Shown here one piece after another: positions 40,861 through 50,953 of a stretch of DNA of 64,000 nucleotides. How positions within the stretch are numbered: position 1 is the first letter of the stretch; each line of letters opens with the position of its first letter. A model generated the notes under the pieces. The model saw only the letters and a list, made by a program, of their open reading frames with translations, had not been told where the DNA came from and made no database searches. The position numbers and the translations under genes were made by a program. Origin of the DNA: Enterococcus alishanensis (lineage in GTDB: Bacteria; Bacillota; Bacilli; Lactobacillales; Enterococcaceae); the NCBI RefSeq assembly GCF_019218635.1, contig NZ_JAHUZB010000008.1, positions 1 to 64,000 on the forward strand, read 5' to 3'.

Positions 40861-42936
40861 TTATTGAAATAATGTATCTTTAAAAGCATCAACTGAGTCC
40901 AATTGACACAAATAATCTAGTTTTTCTTCGTCATTGATTAAAGCAATCAGATTTTTCATAATGTTTAAATGAGAGTATGAATCGACTGCTGCTAAACAAA
41001 AAATGATTTTTACTGGATCGTTGTCGGGATTGCCAAAAACAATCGGTTCTTTTAAGGTCGCGACACTCACCCCTAATTTATTTACGCCATCTTCTGGTCG
41101 CGCATGAGCCAGTGCCAGATGCTTTCCGATCACAATGTAAGGCCCATATTGTTTGACTGAATCAATCATGGCGGTCACATAATTTTCTTCAATCACCTTT
41201 TCTTTTAATAAAGGTTCTGACACTCGTTGAATAGCCATTTGCCAATCATCCACTTGTTGGTTTAATAAGATATGACTGTCTTTTAAGACATCCTCTAACA
41301 TAGGCTGAATCTCCTTCTTGTTTATAGTTAAATTATTTTTATCAAATGTGTTTTCCAGCTGACTATAAATCTCACCTGTGATACTGCCACCACTGGCTTC
41401 AATAATATTTATCAGTGAATAAAACATCTCAGTTGCATCAGCCGTATTGTTTACCAAACGTCGTAAACTGGCATGTTGTTGTAAAAAATCAATTATTCGT
41501 TGTTTATCTTTTTCGCGGATAATAGGATTGACTTCTAACAATGGACGATTCTGATAATTAAGTGCCACGGATGAAAAAACTAAATCAACATCCAACTTAT
41601 CAATTAATTCAGTCTCACGAGAACTCAATATTGCCAAAACCTCAATATTAAACAGCTCTTTAAGATTTTCAGCTAGTAATTTTCCCGTCGCTACGCCATG
41701 ATTACAAACCACGACTGCTTTGTAGATATAATGCAAATCTTGATTGATTGCACTAACCGAAGTGGAAAAATGAATAGTTAGAAAAGCTACTTCATCATCA
41801 CTAACCTTTTTTTCACCCCACCATTGATTTTTTTTCATGAAATTTTGAATGGCTTGATAAATTCCAAAATAATTTTTCTTGATATTCTCTTTTAAAGGAT
41901 TCACAATTTGAATCTGACTTTTTACACGATTGATTAATCCGGCAATGTGTTTGTACAATCCTTCTTGCAAAACTTCTTCTTTGCGAGTAAAGGGAATTTT
42001 TGTTTCATTTTCCACATATTCAATCAATTGAATCGATAGTAATTGTGCTTGCACCCATTCGATTGAATTATTCATGTCCCGAGAATTAAAGGTATTTAGC
42101 ATAAAGACAATGTACTTAATCTCAATTTCGGGGGGTTGAATTTGAAAAGTCTCACAAACAGCGTTGACAAAATTTCTCATGTCGCCTGTCGGTACATCCG
42201 CCGTCTCCCAAGCAGTACTAGCAATTAAATCTTGCCGCATATAGCGACTTAACCAAACAGCTGTGAAAATAATTAGCTGATTGCGATAAATATCATCCTC
42301 CACAAAAGAGACGGTTTGTATGTAGAGATCATCTAGCTTTTTTAACAAATGATTGGAAATATATTTATCTAATAGCAACCGATTAAGTGAGGCTTTTTTA
42401 TCGATATTGGTTAAATTAAGCACTCCGACAGTTCGATTAATCACGTCATAAATCATGGTGCGAACCGAACGCTCGGCACCTCTTAAGACAATCCCTTGCT
42501 TAGGAACACTCATGACTTCGATTCCATATTCTTCCAGTTCACTTCGAACACGCCGCATATCTTCGTCCAAAGTGCTTTTAGAAATCTGATATTCCTCTTC
42601 CTTTTGGTATAAAAAAGTATTTTCCTGACCTAAAGTGAAAGTTAAAATCAAATCAAAAATGCGATTTTCTCTTTCAAGATATTCATTTTCGCTGGCTTCT
42701 TTTAAATATATTCCTAGTTGATTTCGTTCTTCTTTAGACAATGAAAGTTGATAACCCTTTTGACGAATACTTTTGATTTCAGATATTTTTTTCTCTTTTA
42801 AAAATTGATTGATTTCTTTTAATTCATTCCGAATAGTTCTGATGCTTACCTTGAAATCTTTTTCCAAACTGGTTAATTCTAAAGGATAGTCTGAAGCAAT
42901 AAATACTGACAAAATTGAAAGTGTTCTTTCTTTCAT
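40861..42936 (-). CDS. PRD-containing regulator with C-terminal EIIA domain
   Basis: A 691-aa BglG/MtlR-type regulator. N-terminal winged helices (LTSLEKDFKVSIRTIRNELKEIN near 21-43), two PTS regulation domains (about 190-400), an EIIB-like domain with VVVCNHGVATGKLLAENL near 412, and a C-terminal EIIA type 2 domain with HLALAHARPEDG near 610. The EIIA domain may replace the missing separate EIIA of this operon. Start ATG 42936, eight bases after AGGGG. It heads the operon. Confidence 0.85.
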   Translation of the reverse strand: MKERTLSILSVFIASDYPLELTSLEKDFKVSIRTIRNELKEINQFLKEKKISEIKSIRQKGYQLSLSKEERNQLGIYLKEASENEYLERENRIFDLILTFTLGQENTFLYQKEEEYQISKSTLDEDMRRVRSELEEYGIEVMSVPKQGIVLRGAERSVRTMIYDVINRTVGVLNLTNIDKKASLNRLLLDKYISNHLLKKLDDLYIQTVSFVEDDIYRNQLIIFTAVWLSRYMRQDLIASTAWETADVPTGDMRNFVNAVCETFQIQPPEIEIKYIVFMLNTFNSRDMNNSIEWVQAQLLSIQLIEYVENETKIPFTRKEEVLQEGLYKHIAGLINRVKSQIQIVNPLKENIKKNYFGIYQAIQNFMKKNQWWGEKKVSDDEVAFLTIHFSTSVSAINQDLHYIYKAVVVCNHGVATGKLLAENLKELFNIEVLAILSSRETELIDKLDVDLVFSSVALNYQNRPLLEVNPIIREKDKQRIIDFLQQHASLRRLVNNTADATEMFYSLINIIEASGGSITGEIYSQLENTFDKNNLTINKKEIQPMLEDVLKDSHILLNQQVDDWQMAIQRVSEPLLKEKVIEENYVTAMIDSVKQYGPYIVIGKHLALAHARPEDGVNKLGVSVATLKEPIVFGNPDNDPVKIIFCLAAVDSYSHLNIMKNLIALINDEEKLDYLCQLDSVDAFKDTLFQ

Positions 42937-43021
42937 GGCGTCATCCCCTTGTCTGACCATATTATATAGCCGTTATATATTCCTTGATAAGTAGATATGT
43001 TTGCACTTTATTTTTGCAAAA

Positions 43022-43036
43022 ATGTAAGCGCTACAC
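43022..43036 (+). promoter_or_regulatory. Weak cre-like site upstream of the ascorbate-type operon
   Basis: ATGTAAGCGCTACAC matches 13 of 15 cre positions and lies about 85 bp upstream of the regulator start. The weaker match makes this tentative. Confidence 0.4.
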
Positions 43037-43195
43037 TTAAAATGCGTCAATTAATAACATAAACATATATAGATTTTACTATTTATATCAACTTAAATAC
43101 TTTTAAAAAAACGCTTAAAAAAATAGAAAAACCTATTTTATTGAAGCGTATGCTTTTATTAATCAATGTCATTTTTTTAGTTTGTTATTTTTAGA

Positions 43196-43226
43196 CAAAA
43201 AAATAAGCAGCCATCGCTGGCTGCTT
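43196..43226 (-). terminator. Terminator of the DegV gene
   Basis: Perfect 9-bp stem AAGCAGCCA / TGGCTGCTT with a TCGC tetraloop (43205-43226) and a T run on the minus strand. Confidence 0.92.
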
Positions 43227-43235
43227 GATTCTTTT

Positions 43236-44102
43236 TTAAACTCTTTCGACGCCTCGTGTAAAGACGGCGATACATCCTAATCCAGTATGACTGGCAATTG
43301 TTGTCCCTAGTGGAAATATCTGAACTTCTTTCACCGAGATTTTTTCTTCGATCATTTCTTTCAAGGTTAAAGCATCTTCCATCGCATCACTATTCGTAAT
43401 AAAAATAGATTGTTCAGTCGAATTTTCAGTTGTTGAAATAATTTTGTCAGCTAAAAATTGTAACGCTTTTTTTCTACCACGAATTTTTTCTAAAGTACGT
43501 AATTTTCCTTCAGTATCAACATCGATGATTGGTTTCACGTGTAACAATCCACCAATTGCAGCACTGGTTTTTGAAATTCTACCGCCTCTTTGCAAGTGAT
43601 TTAAATCATCCACCGTTACCCAATGTTGATAACGCAATCGGTTTTCTTTTAGCCAACTTAACAAATCTGATAGAGTCATTCCTGCTTGTTTTTTTTGGGC
43701 AGCTTCATAAACCATTAAACCTTGTCCACCGCTAGCTGCTAAAGTATCAAATACATGAATTTCCGCCTCGGGGAAATCTTCTTTAACAATTTCCACAGCT
43801 TGCAGCGCACTCTGATAAGAGCCGCTCATTCCAGAAGTAAAACATAAATACAAAATTGGCATCTTCATTTCTGCATATTTCTTGAAAAATTCCACATAAC
43901 GGCCAACGTTTACTTGTGAGGTTGTCGGCATTGCGCCGTTTCTGATTTCTTCGTAAAAATCCTGAATCTTAAATGTCTTACCTAGATCATCGGCAAATTC
44001 TTCACCATTTATGCTGACATACATTGAAATAAAATCAACGTGATGTTCATTCAATATCTCATAAGGAATATCACAACATGAATCAGTTAATAATTGATAC
44101 AT
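43236..44102 (-). CDS. DegV-family fatty-acid-binding protein
   Basis: A 288-aa DegV protein. Characteristic stretches are LLTDSCCDIPYE at the N terminus, TSQVNVGRYVEFFKKY near 55, CFTSGMSGSYQSA near 87 and LHVKPIIDVDTEGKL near 185. FakB-type members bind fatty acids and present them to the kinase FakA. Start ATG 44102 with GGGAGGGG upstream. Monocistronic. Confidence 0.88.
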   Translation of the reverse strand: MYQLLTDSCCDIPYEILNEHHVDFISMYVSINGEEFADDLGKTFKIQDFYEEIRNGAMPTTSQVNVGRYVEFFKKYAEMKMPILYLCFTSGMSGSYQSALQAVEIVKEDFPEAEIHVFDTLAASGGQGLMVYEAAQKKQAGMTLSDLLSWLKENRLRYQHWVTVDDLNHLQRGGRISKTSAAIGGLLHVKPIIDVDTEGKLRTLEKIRGRKKALQFLADKIISTTENSTEQSIFITNSDAMEDALTLKEMIEEKISVKEVQIFPLGTTIASHTGLGCIAVFTRGVERV

Positions 44103-44185
44103 TTTTTCCCCTCCCACTTTTTAACTATCTCTATTTTACTCGATAATTAACAGGATTGGAAAATATTACGCTAAAAAACTTTATT

Positions 44186-44731
44186 TCATTTATTAAGTTC
44201 AATTATTTTAACTTTATTTTTAATTGATGGTAAATATTTTGCTAAAATATCTTGGGTATCTATTTTTAAATAATTTGTTGTTGTACCATCACTACAGCCA
44301 TAAAAAGTTTGGTGAGTCACTTCTTCATCTATAATAATTTGCACATTCTTAGCAGAGTCCAATAAGCCACTGAAAATTGTTGCGGCACCTATTTTAGTCC
44401 CCAATATTTCCTCCATCAAATCAATACTAGCAAACGACACCCGTGCCACACCCAAAGCCTGACTAAATTCTTTAGCTTTAAAGGGTTTTTCACCAGTAGT
44501 CACTAATAAGTAAAATGACGTTTTCTGACGATTCGTTAAAAATAGTGTCTTCACCATCTCCATCGATAATTTTTGATTAATTACCTGACAATCTGACATC
44601 GTAATCGCTTCATCAGTTTCCACTCGTTCAAAAGGAATCGCTAATTTTTTCAAATTTTGATAAGTTTCTCTCTGTAGTTCCGTCAAAAATTTTTGTGGGG
44701 CTTCCTTTGTTATCTCGCTTACATAAAACAT
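44186..44731 (-). CDS. YbaK/ProX-like aminoacyl-tRNA editing protein
   Basis: A 181-aa protein of the YbaK/ProRS editing superfamily: MVKTLFLTNRQKTSFYLLVTTG near 59-80 and AATIFSGLLDSAKNVQIIID near 116-135 contain the Lys and the Gly-rich pocket of the family. Such free-standing proteins hydrolyse mischarged tRNAPro. Divergent from a LysR regulator, 116 bp apart. GAGTGAAGAA precedes the ATG. Confidence 0.8.
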   Translation of the reverse strand: MFYVSEITKEAPQKFLTELQRETYQNLKKLAIPFERVETDEAITMSDCQVINQKLSMEMVKTLFLTNRQKTSFYLLVTTGEKPFKAKEFSQALGVARVSFASIDLMEEILGTKIGAATIFSGLLDSAKNVQIIIDEEVTHQTFYGCSDGTTTNYLKIDTQDILAKYLPSIKNKVKIIELNK

Positions 44732-44847
44732 TTCTTCACTCTTTTCTTGTTACTAAGATAAAAACACGTTAACATAATTATTAAGATTACAAAAACGAAT
44801 TTTTAGCATCTTTAACATGACGATTTCAGATGAAAGTAGGAAATGAT

Positions 44848-45720
44848 ATGGATATGAACATTCAAAAGTATATTGCCTTTGTTAAAACCGTTCAATTAGG
44901 TAGTTTTACCAAAGCAGCTCAGTTACTTAACTATTCTCAATCGGGAATTAGTCGCATGATTCATGATTTGGAAAAAGATTGGGGCGTGACTTTGCTAGAG
45001 AGAAACCGTGCTGGTTTAAGACTGACTTCTGACGGATTAAAAATTTTTCCCTTAGCTGAAGAACTCAGTGAAAAATATCAGCATCTCCAAAATCGCTTAG
45101 AAGAATTAACTGATCTGCAAACCGGCACGATTCGAATTGGCAACTTTTCTAGTGTGGCTACTCACTGGTTACCAGAATGGATCGCCGATTTTAATCAAAA
45201 ATATCCTGCTATCGAATTTGAATTGTTGCTAGGTGATTATCAGGAGATTGAACAGTGGATTATTGAAGGACGTGTTGACTTTGGTTTCTTGCGTCTACCT
45301 ACCTTACCGGCATTAACAAGTGTCCCTTTAAAAACTGAGTCTTTTTTAGCTGTCTTACCCAATGACCATCCTTTAACTTTAAAGAAAAATATTAGTAAAA
45401 ATGATTTAGTCAACTATCCCTTCATTTTACAAGAACGAAAAGGCAATTCTGATATTATCGAACTTTTCCAACAAGAACATATTAACGCTAAAATCCAATA
45501 TCGAACTTGGGATGACTATTCAATTTTAGCTATGGTAGAAAATAATCTAGGAATCAGTATTTTACCTGAATTAATCTTAAATAAATTGAATTATCAAGTC
45601 ACTCTTCGATCACTAGACTTCTTTGCACAACGCCAAATTGGTTTAGTCTACAAAAATCAAGACGCGCTTTCTTTAGCCAGTAAAGTGTTTATTGCCAACA
45701 TCAAAAAAGAGTTGTCATAA
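44848..45720 (+). CDS. LysR-type transcriptional regulator
   Basis: A 290-aa LysR protein: winged helix at residues 1-62 (GSFTKAAQLLNYSQSGISRMIHDLEKDWG) and an effector domain. I chose ATG 44848, six bases after AGGA; an earlier ATG at 44830 and a later one at 44854 are possible. Divergent from the YbaK-like gene, which it may control. Confidence 0.82.
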   Translation: MDMNIQKYIAFVKTVQLGSFTKAAQLLNYSQSGISRMIHDLEKDWGVTLLERNRAGLRLTSDGLKIFPLAEELSEKYQHLQNRLEELTDLQTGTIRIGNFSSVATHWLPEWIADFNQKYPAIEFELLLGDYQEIEQWIIEGRVDFGFLRLPTLPALTSVPLKTESFLAVLPNDHPLTLKKNISKNDLVNYPFILQERKGNSDIIELFQQEHINAKIQYRTWDDYSILAMVENNLGISILPELILNKLNYQVTLRSLDFFAQRQIGLVYKNQDALSLASKVFIANIKKELS

Positions 45721-45732
45721 CGACAACTCTTT
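45706..45732. terminator. Convergent terminator between LysR and purA
   Basis: Perfect 11-bp arms AAAGAGTTGTC / GACAACTCTTT with a 5-nt loop include the LysR stop codon; purA ends 12 bp further on in the opposite direction. Confidence 0.88.
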
Positions 45733-45743
45733 CATCATTCAAA

Positions 45744-47036
45744 TTAAACTTGTGCCCAAACACTTTCTAAGATGTTGGTTTGTTTACGATCTGGCCCAAC
45801 TGAAAACGTTGAAATACGAACACCAACTAATTCTGAAACACGACGAACATAGTTACGGGCATTTTCTGGTAATTCTGCCAAAGTCCGGCATTCAGTAATA
45901 TCTTCAGACCAGCCTGGTAATTCTTCATAAACTGGTTTGCAGCGATTTAATTCCTTCAAGCTTGCTGGATAATGATAAATTAATTCACCATCTAATTCGT
46001 AAGCTGTACAAATCTTCACTGTATCAAGTCCACTTAACACATCAATTGAGTTTAAAGATAGATTTGTGATCCCAGAAACACGTTTAGAATGACGCATCAC
46101 AACTGAATCAAACCAGCCGACACGACGAGGACGACCAGTTGTTGTACCGTATTCTTTACCAACTTCGCGAATCGCATGACCGACTTCATCATGTAATTCA
46201 GTGGGGAAAGGTCCGTCACCGACACGAGAAGTATAAGCTTTACATACACCTACGACTTTATTAATCTTCGCTGGTCCAACACCGCTACCAATAGTCACAC
46301 CACCGGCAACTGGATTAGAAGAGGTAACAAATGGGTATGTTCCTTGGTCGATATCTAACATGACTCCTTGGGCACCTTCAAATAAAACTCGTTTACCTTC
46401 GTCTAACGCATCATTTAAAATAACTGACGTATCAGTCACATATTGTTTGATTTCTTGACCATATTGATAATATTCTTCAAAAATATCTTCAAAATCCATT
46501 TCAGTGTCGTCAAACATTTTTACAAATTGACGGTTTTTATCTTCTAAGTTCATTTTCAAGCGATCTTCAAAGATTTCTTTATCTAATAAATCGGCAACCC
46601 GAATTCCTACTCGAGCGGCTTTGTCCATATATGCAGGACCAATCCCTTTGATTGTTGTACCGATTTTGTTATCACCTTTTGCATCTTCTTGCAATTGATC
46701 TAATTTAATATGATAAGGCAAAATCACATGGGCCCGATCTGAAATTCTTAGATTATCTGTTGCAACGCCTTTTTCATGCAAATAAGCCAATTCTTCTACT
46801 AGAGATTTCGGATTGACCACCACACCGTTACCAATCACGCTGATTTTTTCAGGATAGAAAATCCCTGATGGAATTAAGTGCAATTTATAAGTGACGTTAT
46901 CAAATTTAATGGTATGGCCGGCATTGTCTCCCCCTTGGTAGCGAGCAATCACTTCCGCATTTTCACTTAAAAAGTCCGTGATTTTTCCTTTACCTTCGTC
47001 GCCCCATTGAGTTCCTACAACTACTACAGATGACAT
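45744..47036 (-). CDS. purA: Adenylosuccinate synthetase
   Basis: A 430-aa protein of normal family length. [16 protein letters not shown] at the N terminus is the phosphate loop, NAGHTIKF near 38 and the arginine signature [11 protein letters not shown] near 300 complete the identification. It joins aspartate to IMP using GTP in AMP synthesis. The ATG at 47036 has GAGGTG five bases upstream. In relatives purA follows dnaB; here two genes lie between them. Confidence 0.97.
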   Translation of the reverse strand: MSSVVVVGTQWGDEGKGKITDFLSENAEVIARYQGGDNAGHTIKFDNVTYKLHLIPSGIFYPEKISVIGNGVVVNPKSLVEELAYLHEKGVATDNLRISDRAHVILPYHIKLDQLQEDAKGDNKIGTTIKGIGPAYMDKAARVGIRVADLLDKEIFEDRLKMNLEDKNRQFVKMFDDTEMDFEDIFEEYYQYGQEIKQYVTDTSVILNDALDEGKRVLFEGAQGVMLDIDQGTYPFVTSSNPVAGGVTIGSGVGPAKINKVVGVCKAYTSRVGDGPFPTELHDEVGHAIREVGKEYGTTTGRPRRVGWFDSVVMRHSKRVSGITNLSLNSIDVLSGLDTVKICTAYELDGELIYHYPASLKELNRCKPVYEELPGWSEDITECRTLAELPENARNYVRRVSELVGVRISTFSVGPDRKQTNILESVWAQV

Positions 47037-47203
47037 CTGAACACCTCGTTTAAGATTTTTTTGGCTCCATCGACATTGTATCAATTATGACAGGGGGATT
47101 CAATCAATATTCGAATATTTATACAAATAATTTTTGAAAACAAGGTAAAAACCGAACATTTTTTTTATGATTCATAATTTTCACTATAATTTGCTGAAAG
47201 TGA

Positions 47204-47626
47204 TTAAATAGTTATATTTTCATTCGCAAATCTTTGCTTCAAGAACGTTAAATTTTTGGCAAATGCTTGTTTCACAATTGGTTTATAAAATACTATTGGT
47301 AAGTGTAGTTTGTGATTTTCTAAGATAGTTAATTTCTCCGTTACGTTTGTATTTTCTGCATTTTTTTCTAAGTCAAAAGTCAAAGTATAACGTAACATGT
47401 CACCATAAATTTGAAAAATAACTTTCTGTGATTCCTTGCTGACGGTTACTGTTTCCGTTTGATTGATCGCCTGCTCCATACGGATAATTTGATAATTATC
47501 TTCATTAATTTTAATGACTTGAATTGAGGGATTCCATTCTGGTAAATTGGTCACATCCATTAGATAATCAGTGACTGCCATTACTTCTGCTTGAATAGTT
47601 ATTTGATTGATAAATAGTGGTTTCAT
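47204..47626 (-). CDS. SRPBCC-family (START-like) protein
   Basis: A 140-aa protein with the helix-grip pattern of polyketide-cyclase/START-like proteins: VTDYLMDVTNLPEWNPSI near 15-33 and a long C-terminal helix (FYKPIVKQAFAKNLTFLKQRF). It begins about 70 bp after the Rgg-like regulator, whose 3' end is directly upstream, so the two probably form an operon. The ATG at 47626 has AAAGGAGG about ten bases ahead. It may bind a hydrophobic ligand; function unknown. Confidence 0.7.
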   Translation of the reverse strand: MKPLFINQITIQAEVMAVTDYLMDVTNLPEWNPSIQVIKINEDNYQIIRMEQAINQTETVTVSKESQKVIFQIYGDMLRYTLTFDLEKNAENTNVTEKLTILENHKLHLPIVFYKPIVKQAFAKNLTFLKQRFANENITI

Positions 47627-47697
47627 AAAAAAACCGCCTCCTTTGTTTTGATAAACATAGGATAGCGGATCAGCTAGTAATAAAAAAATAAGCATAC

Positions 47698-48525
47698 TTA
47701 TATTTCTTTAAATACAGCCTCTTTATACAATTCTGCAAAGATGTCACTGCGTTTCTTTGCTTCTGTCACTTGATTCAACTGGATCGTTTCTTCTGCAATC
47801 AATGCCATTAAATAATATAAATTGGCAATCATAAAAGTAGAAGAATGATCAGTGATATATAAAATACCCTGATTAATTGTCGCAGCGGCTGCTAAGTATT
47901 CAGTCATCTCAAATTCTGCTAATGCCTTTAAATAAAACAAGATATTTAGATTCTCTTCATAAGGGGTTTGGGTCAAATTTTTTATGCTGGCTGCTAAAAA
48001 ATCATGACTAAGTTTTTTCTGCGTCTGCTTAGCATACACTACTCCCAAACTAACTTGAATTAAACGGGCTAAGGTAGTCGTTTCAGTAGAATTTTCCGCT
48101 AACGCCAATTTAAAAGCCTGTAAACATTCCGACAAATCAGCTGCTAAATGAAAATAACTACATGCCAAATAATAATAATAAGCGCTATATTCTTCAGCTG
48201 TTTCAATCGCTTCTAATACTTCGGAACTCAGTAAAAAATCCTGTAACTCTTGATACTGGTGTTGATTGCATAGTTTTTCAGCTATTTGACTAAAATTTTT
48301 ATTTTGACTAATCATAAAATGATCTTGTAAAACCAACAGATCGGCTTGAATACCTAATCGTTGGCATAGTTGAATCAGTAACTTGCTATTAGGTAAATAT
48401 TGGCCGTTTTCTATCGCTGACAACATCGGCTGCGAGCATAAACCATTAGCCAAATTTTTCTGAGAGAGCTTTTGTTCTTTGCGGATTTGTTTTATTGTTG
48501 CTCCAAAGGTTTTTTTTTTATCCAT
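47698..48525 (-). CDS. Rgg/RRNPP-type regulator (XRE plus TPR-like domain)
   Basis: A 275-aa protein. N-terminal XRE helix-turn-helix (residues 8-62: KLSQKNLANGLCSQPMLSAIENGQ) and a C-terminal array of about five helical TPR-like repeats (about 75-270). This is the architecture of Rgg, PlcR and related peptide-sensing regulators. No short hydrophobic pheromone gene is evident next to it, so peptide control is only possible. It precedes the SRPBCC gene and follows dnaB. AAAAGGAG site. Confidence 0.78.
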   Translation of the reverse strand: MDKKKTFGATIKQIRKEQKLSQKNLANGLCSQPMLSAIENGQYLPNSKLLIQLCQRLGIQADLLVLQDHFMISQNKNFSQIAEKLCNQHQYQELQDFLLSSEVLEAIETAEEYSAYYYYLACSYFHLAADLSECLQAFKLALAENSTETTTLARLIQVSLGVVYAKQTQKKLSHDFLAASIKNLTQTPYEENLNILFYLKALAEFEMTEYLAAAATINQGILYITDHSSTFMIANLYYLMALIAEETIQLNQVTEAKKRSDIFAELYKEAVFKEI

Positions 48526-48548
48526 CGCAAACTCCTTTTAAATAAAAA

Positions 48549-48573
48549 AGCCGACTTCAATTGAAATCGACTT
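48549..48573 (-). terminator. Terminator at the end of dnaB
   Basis: The arms AAGCCGACTTC and GAAATCGACTT pair with two wobbles around an AATT loop, overlapping the dnaB stop codon, with a T run on the minus strand. Confidence 0.75.
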
Positions 48574-49933
48574 AAAATTCTTGTCTTGGTGTTAAAGAAG
48601 AAAACTTATTGTATTCTTTGATAAAGAGTAATTCAACCGTTCCTCGGGCGCCACTTCGGTTTTTTTCGATAATGACTTCGATGACGTTACGATTAGCTGC
48701 TGAGTCTTCACTCTCTTCGCCTTCACGTTCATAATAATCTTCACGGTATAAGAAAGCCACGATATCTGCATCTTGCTCAATCGAACCAGATTCACGAATA
48801 TCACTTAACACCGGACGTTTGTCTTGTCGTTGTTCCACACCACGAGAAAGCTGTGATAAAGCAATCACAGGTACTTTTAATTCTTTGGCAATTTTCTTTA
48901 GCTGACGAGAAATTTCAGAAACTTCTTGTTGGCGGTTTTCTCGACCAGTTCCTTCGATTAATTGTAAATAATCAATCAAAATCAGACCAAGATTACCTTT
49001 TTCTTTAGCTAATTTATGACACTTTGCGCGAATCTCAGAAATTTTAATCCCCGGTGTATCATCAATAAAGATATTAGCTCGCGATAAGCTTCCCATTGCT
49101 ACAATCAAACTTTGCCATTCTTCTTCTGATAATTGACCGGTTCTTAAATGGCTGGCATCAATCGAACCTTCTGCACAAAGCATCCGATTCACTAAAGATT
49201 CCGCCCCCATTTCCAAACTGAAAATAGCAACTGATTGATCGGTTTTGGTTCCGACATTTTGGGCAATATTTAAAGCAAAAGCGGTTTTCCCAACAGCTGG
49301 ACGAGCAGCTAAAATAATCAATTCTTCTGGTTGTAAACCAGCGGTCATTTTATCTAGTGCCACATAACCAGTCGGCAAACCAGTGATATCTTCATTATTA
49401 CGAGACAGTTGGTCGATATTTTCAATCGCACTAGTTAACACATCAGAAATCGCCAAAAAGCCACTTTTGTTACGGCGTTCCGAGACTTCCATGATGCTAC
49501 GCTCTGCGGTATCTAAAATCGTTTGAACATCGTCACTTTGCTCAAAACCTTCTGTCACAATATTGGTCGCTGTTTGAATCAAGTTTCGCAACAGGGATTT
49601 TTCTTCGACAATTTTGGCATAATAAGCTACGTTGGCAGCAGTCGGCACATTAATCGCCAGTTCTGATAAATAACTGACACCGCCTGCATCTTCTAATAAA
49701 TTATCTTGCTCCAGCAGTTCTTTCACTGTAATGACATCAATCGCTTCATTACGATCACTTAATGCAATCATCGTCTGAAAAATCACTTGATGACTCCGAC
49801 GATAAAAATCAGCTGGTGTTATGTACTCCATCGCGGTAATTAGCGCATCAGCATCTAAAAAAATCGAACCCAAAGTCGCTTGTTCGGCTTCCACACTTTG
49901 CGGCGGGATGCGATCTTGTAGTAATTCACTCAT
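48572..49933 (-). CDS. dnaB: Replicative DNA helicase DnaB
   Basis: A 453-aa DnaB-type helicase. N-terminal domain (about 10-150: IPPQSVEAEQATLGSIFLD), Walker A ARPAVGKTAFALNIA near 210, Walker B LGLILIDYLQLIEG near 310 and motif H4 SDIRESGSIEQDADIVAFLYR near 375. It unwinds DNA at the fork. In related genomes rplI usually precedes dnaB; here an ABC-transporter operon lies upstream. GTAAAGGAGC site. Confidence 0.97.
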   Translation of the reverse strand: MSELLQDRIPPQSVEAEQATLGSIFLDADALITAMEYITPADFYRRSHQVIFQTMIALSDRNEAIDVITVKELLEQDNLLEDAGGVSYLSELAINVPTAANVAYYAKIVEEKSLLRNLIQTATNIVTEGFEQSDDVQTILDTAERSIMEVSERRNKSGFLAISDVLTSAIENIDQLSRNNEDITGLPTGYVALDKMTAGLQPEELIILAARPAVGKTAFALNIAQNVGTKTDQSVAIFSLEMGAESLVNRMLCAEGSIDASHLRTGQLSEEEWQSLIVAMGSLSRANIFIDDTPGIKISEIRAKCHKLAKEKGNLGLILIDYLQLIEGTGRENRQQEVSEISRQLKKIAKELKVPVIALSQLSRGVEQRQDKRPVLSDIRESGSIEQDADIVAFLYREDYYEREGEESEDSAANRNVIEVIIEKNRSGARGTVELLFIKEYNKFSSLTPRQEF

Positions 49934-50019
49934 TTTTTTAGCTCCTTTACATCCCCTAATTCTACAAAATATAGTTCATAAATACAATGGGAACAAAATA
50001 AGATATAAAGGAGCTTAAT

Positions 50020-50262
50020 TTATTTTTGCCATTTCTTTTGAAAATAAGCAAAAATAAACGCTGAACCAACGACCACGCCGTAATACAAAACCGTAAAATA
50101 AAACGGTTCGCCATCAGCAAAATAAAAATAATATAAAACAATCGAAGCCATTGCAAAGAAACAAGACAGATACATCTGACTTAACGTTCGATCAAATAAA
50201 ACCAAAGTATAGGCTGATAGAATAAATAAGATACAACATAAAATAAGTACTACTGAATCCAT
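50020..50262 (-). CDS. Small membrane protein of the ABC operon
   Basis: An 80-aa protein with three hydrophobic helices (about 3-20, 26-45, 52-72) and a basic tail (YFQKKWQK). The ATG at 50262 has GGAGG upstream. It directly follows the ABC permease gene in the same direction and may be an accessory subunit. No family recognised. Confidence 0.65.
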   Translation of the reverse strand: MDSVVLILCCILFILSAYTLVLFDRTLSQMYLSCFFAMASIVLYYFYFADGEPFYFTVLYYGVVVGSAFIFAYFQKKWQK

Positions 50263-50287
50263 TTCTATTCCCTCCAAACTACCAAAA

Positions 50288-50953
50288 CTAAGTTAAAACA
50301 CTTTTTAAACTACGCTGACTGGCAAATGCCGAAATCAAAATAATTAAAGCCATTAAAAGGAGAATTAAGCCGGCAAAAGGAAGAATGGTTAACTGAGTAA
50401 TTTGTTGGAACCAGCCACTTTGCAAAATGCCACTAAATAGATTGGTTTTCTCAACTAATATGCCCCCAACGATAAACAGAGCCACCATTCCAAACATCAC
50501 AATTCGACCATTTTCCGAACCAAAGCGAATAATCAACGGCATCGCTAATGCGCCATAGAAACAACCGAATAAAGTAGCACCAAAAGCTAAATATAAAAGA
50601 TTCGTTAGATTAAAAATGATTGAAGTTTCTAAAAAACTCAAAATAAACACCACAATAATGCTAATTACACTAGCAAAAACAGCCAAGGCAACCATAATCA
50701 ATTGTTTTTCCCAGATATACGTACTCCGCTTGATTGGAAGTGTAAATAAATAATCATAGCCATTATTTTGTTGCTCATAAGCAATTAAAGTAGTTGCTAA
50801 GGACATAAAAAAGAAAACCATAAAGAAAAAGACAAAGATATTACTTCCACCGCCACTAATTACCCCATTTAAACCAGCAATCAAAATAAATCCAATTAAC
50901 AACTTCCACTGACTAGCCAATATTAATAAATCTTTCACCCATAAGCCTTTCAT
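50288..50953 (-). CDS. ABC-2-type transporter permease
   Basis: A 221-aa protein with six hydrophobic helices and a cytoplasmic YDYLFTLPIKRSTYIWEKQ segment near 68-86 typical of ABC-2 permeases of the YtrB/Bcr efflux type. Its start overlaps the ATPase stop by 4 bp. It should pair with that ATPase to export an unknown substrate, perhaps an envelope-active peptide or antibiotic. Confidence 0.82.
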   Translation of the reverse strand: MKGLWVKDLLILASQWKLLIGFILIAGLNGVISGGGSNIFVFFFMVFFFMSLATTLIAYEQQNNGYDYLFTLPIKRSTYIWEKQLIMVALAVFASVISIIVVFILSFLETSIIFNLTNLLYLAFGATLFGCFYGALAMPLIIRFGSENGRIVMFGMVALFIVGGILVEKTNLFSGILQSGWFQQITQLTILPFAGLILLLMALIILISAFASQRSLKSVLT

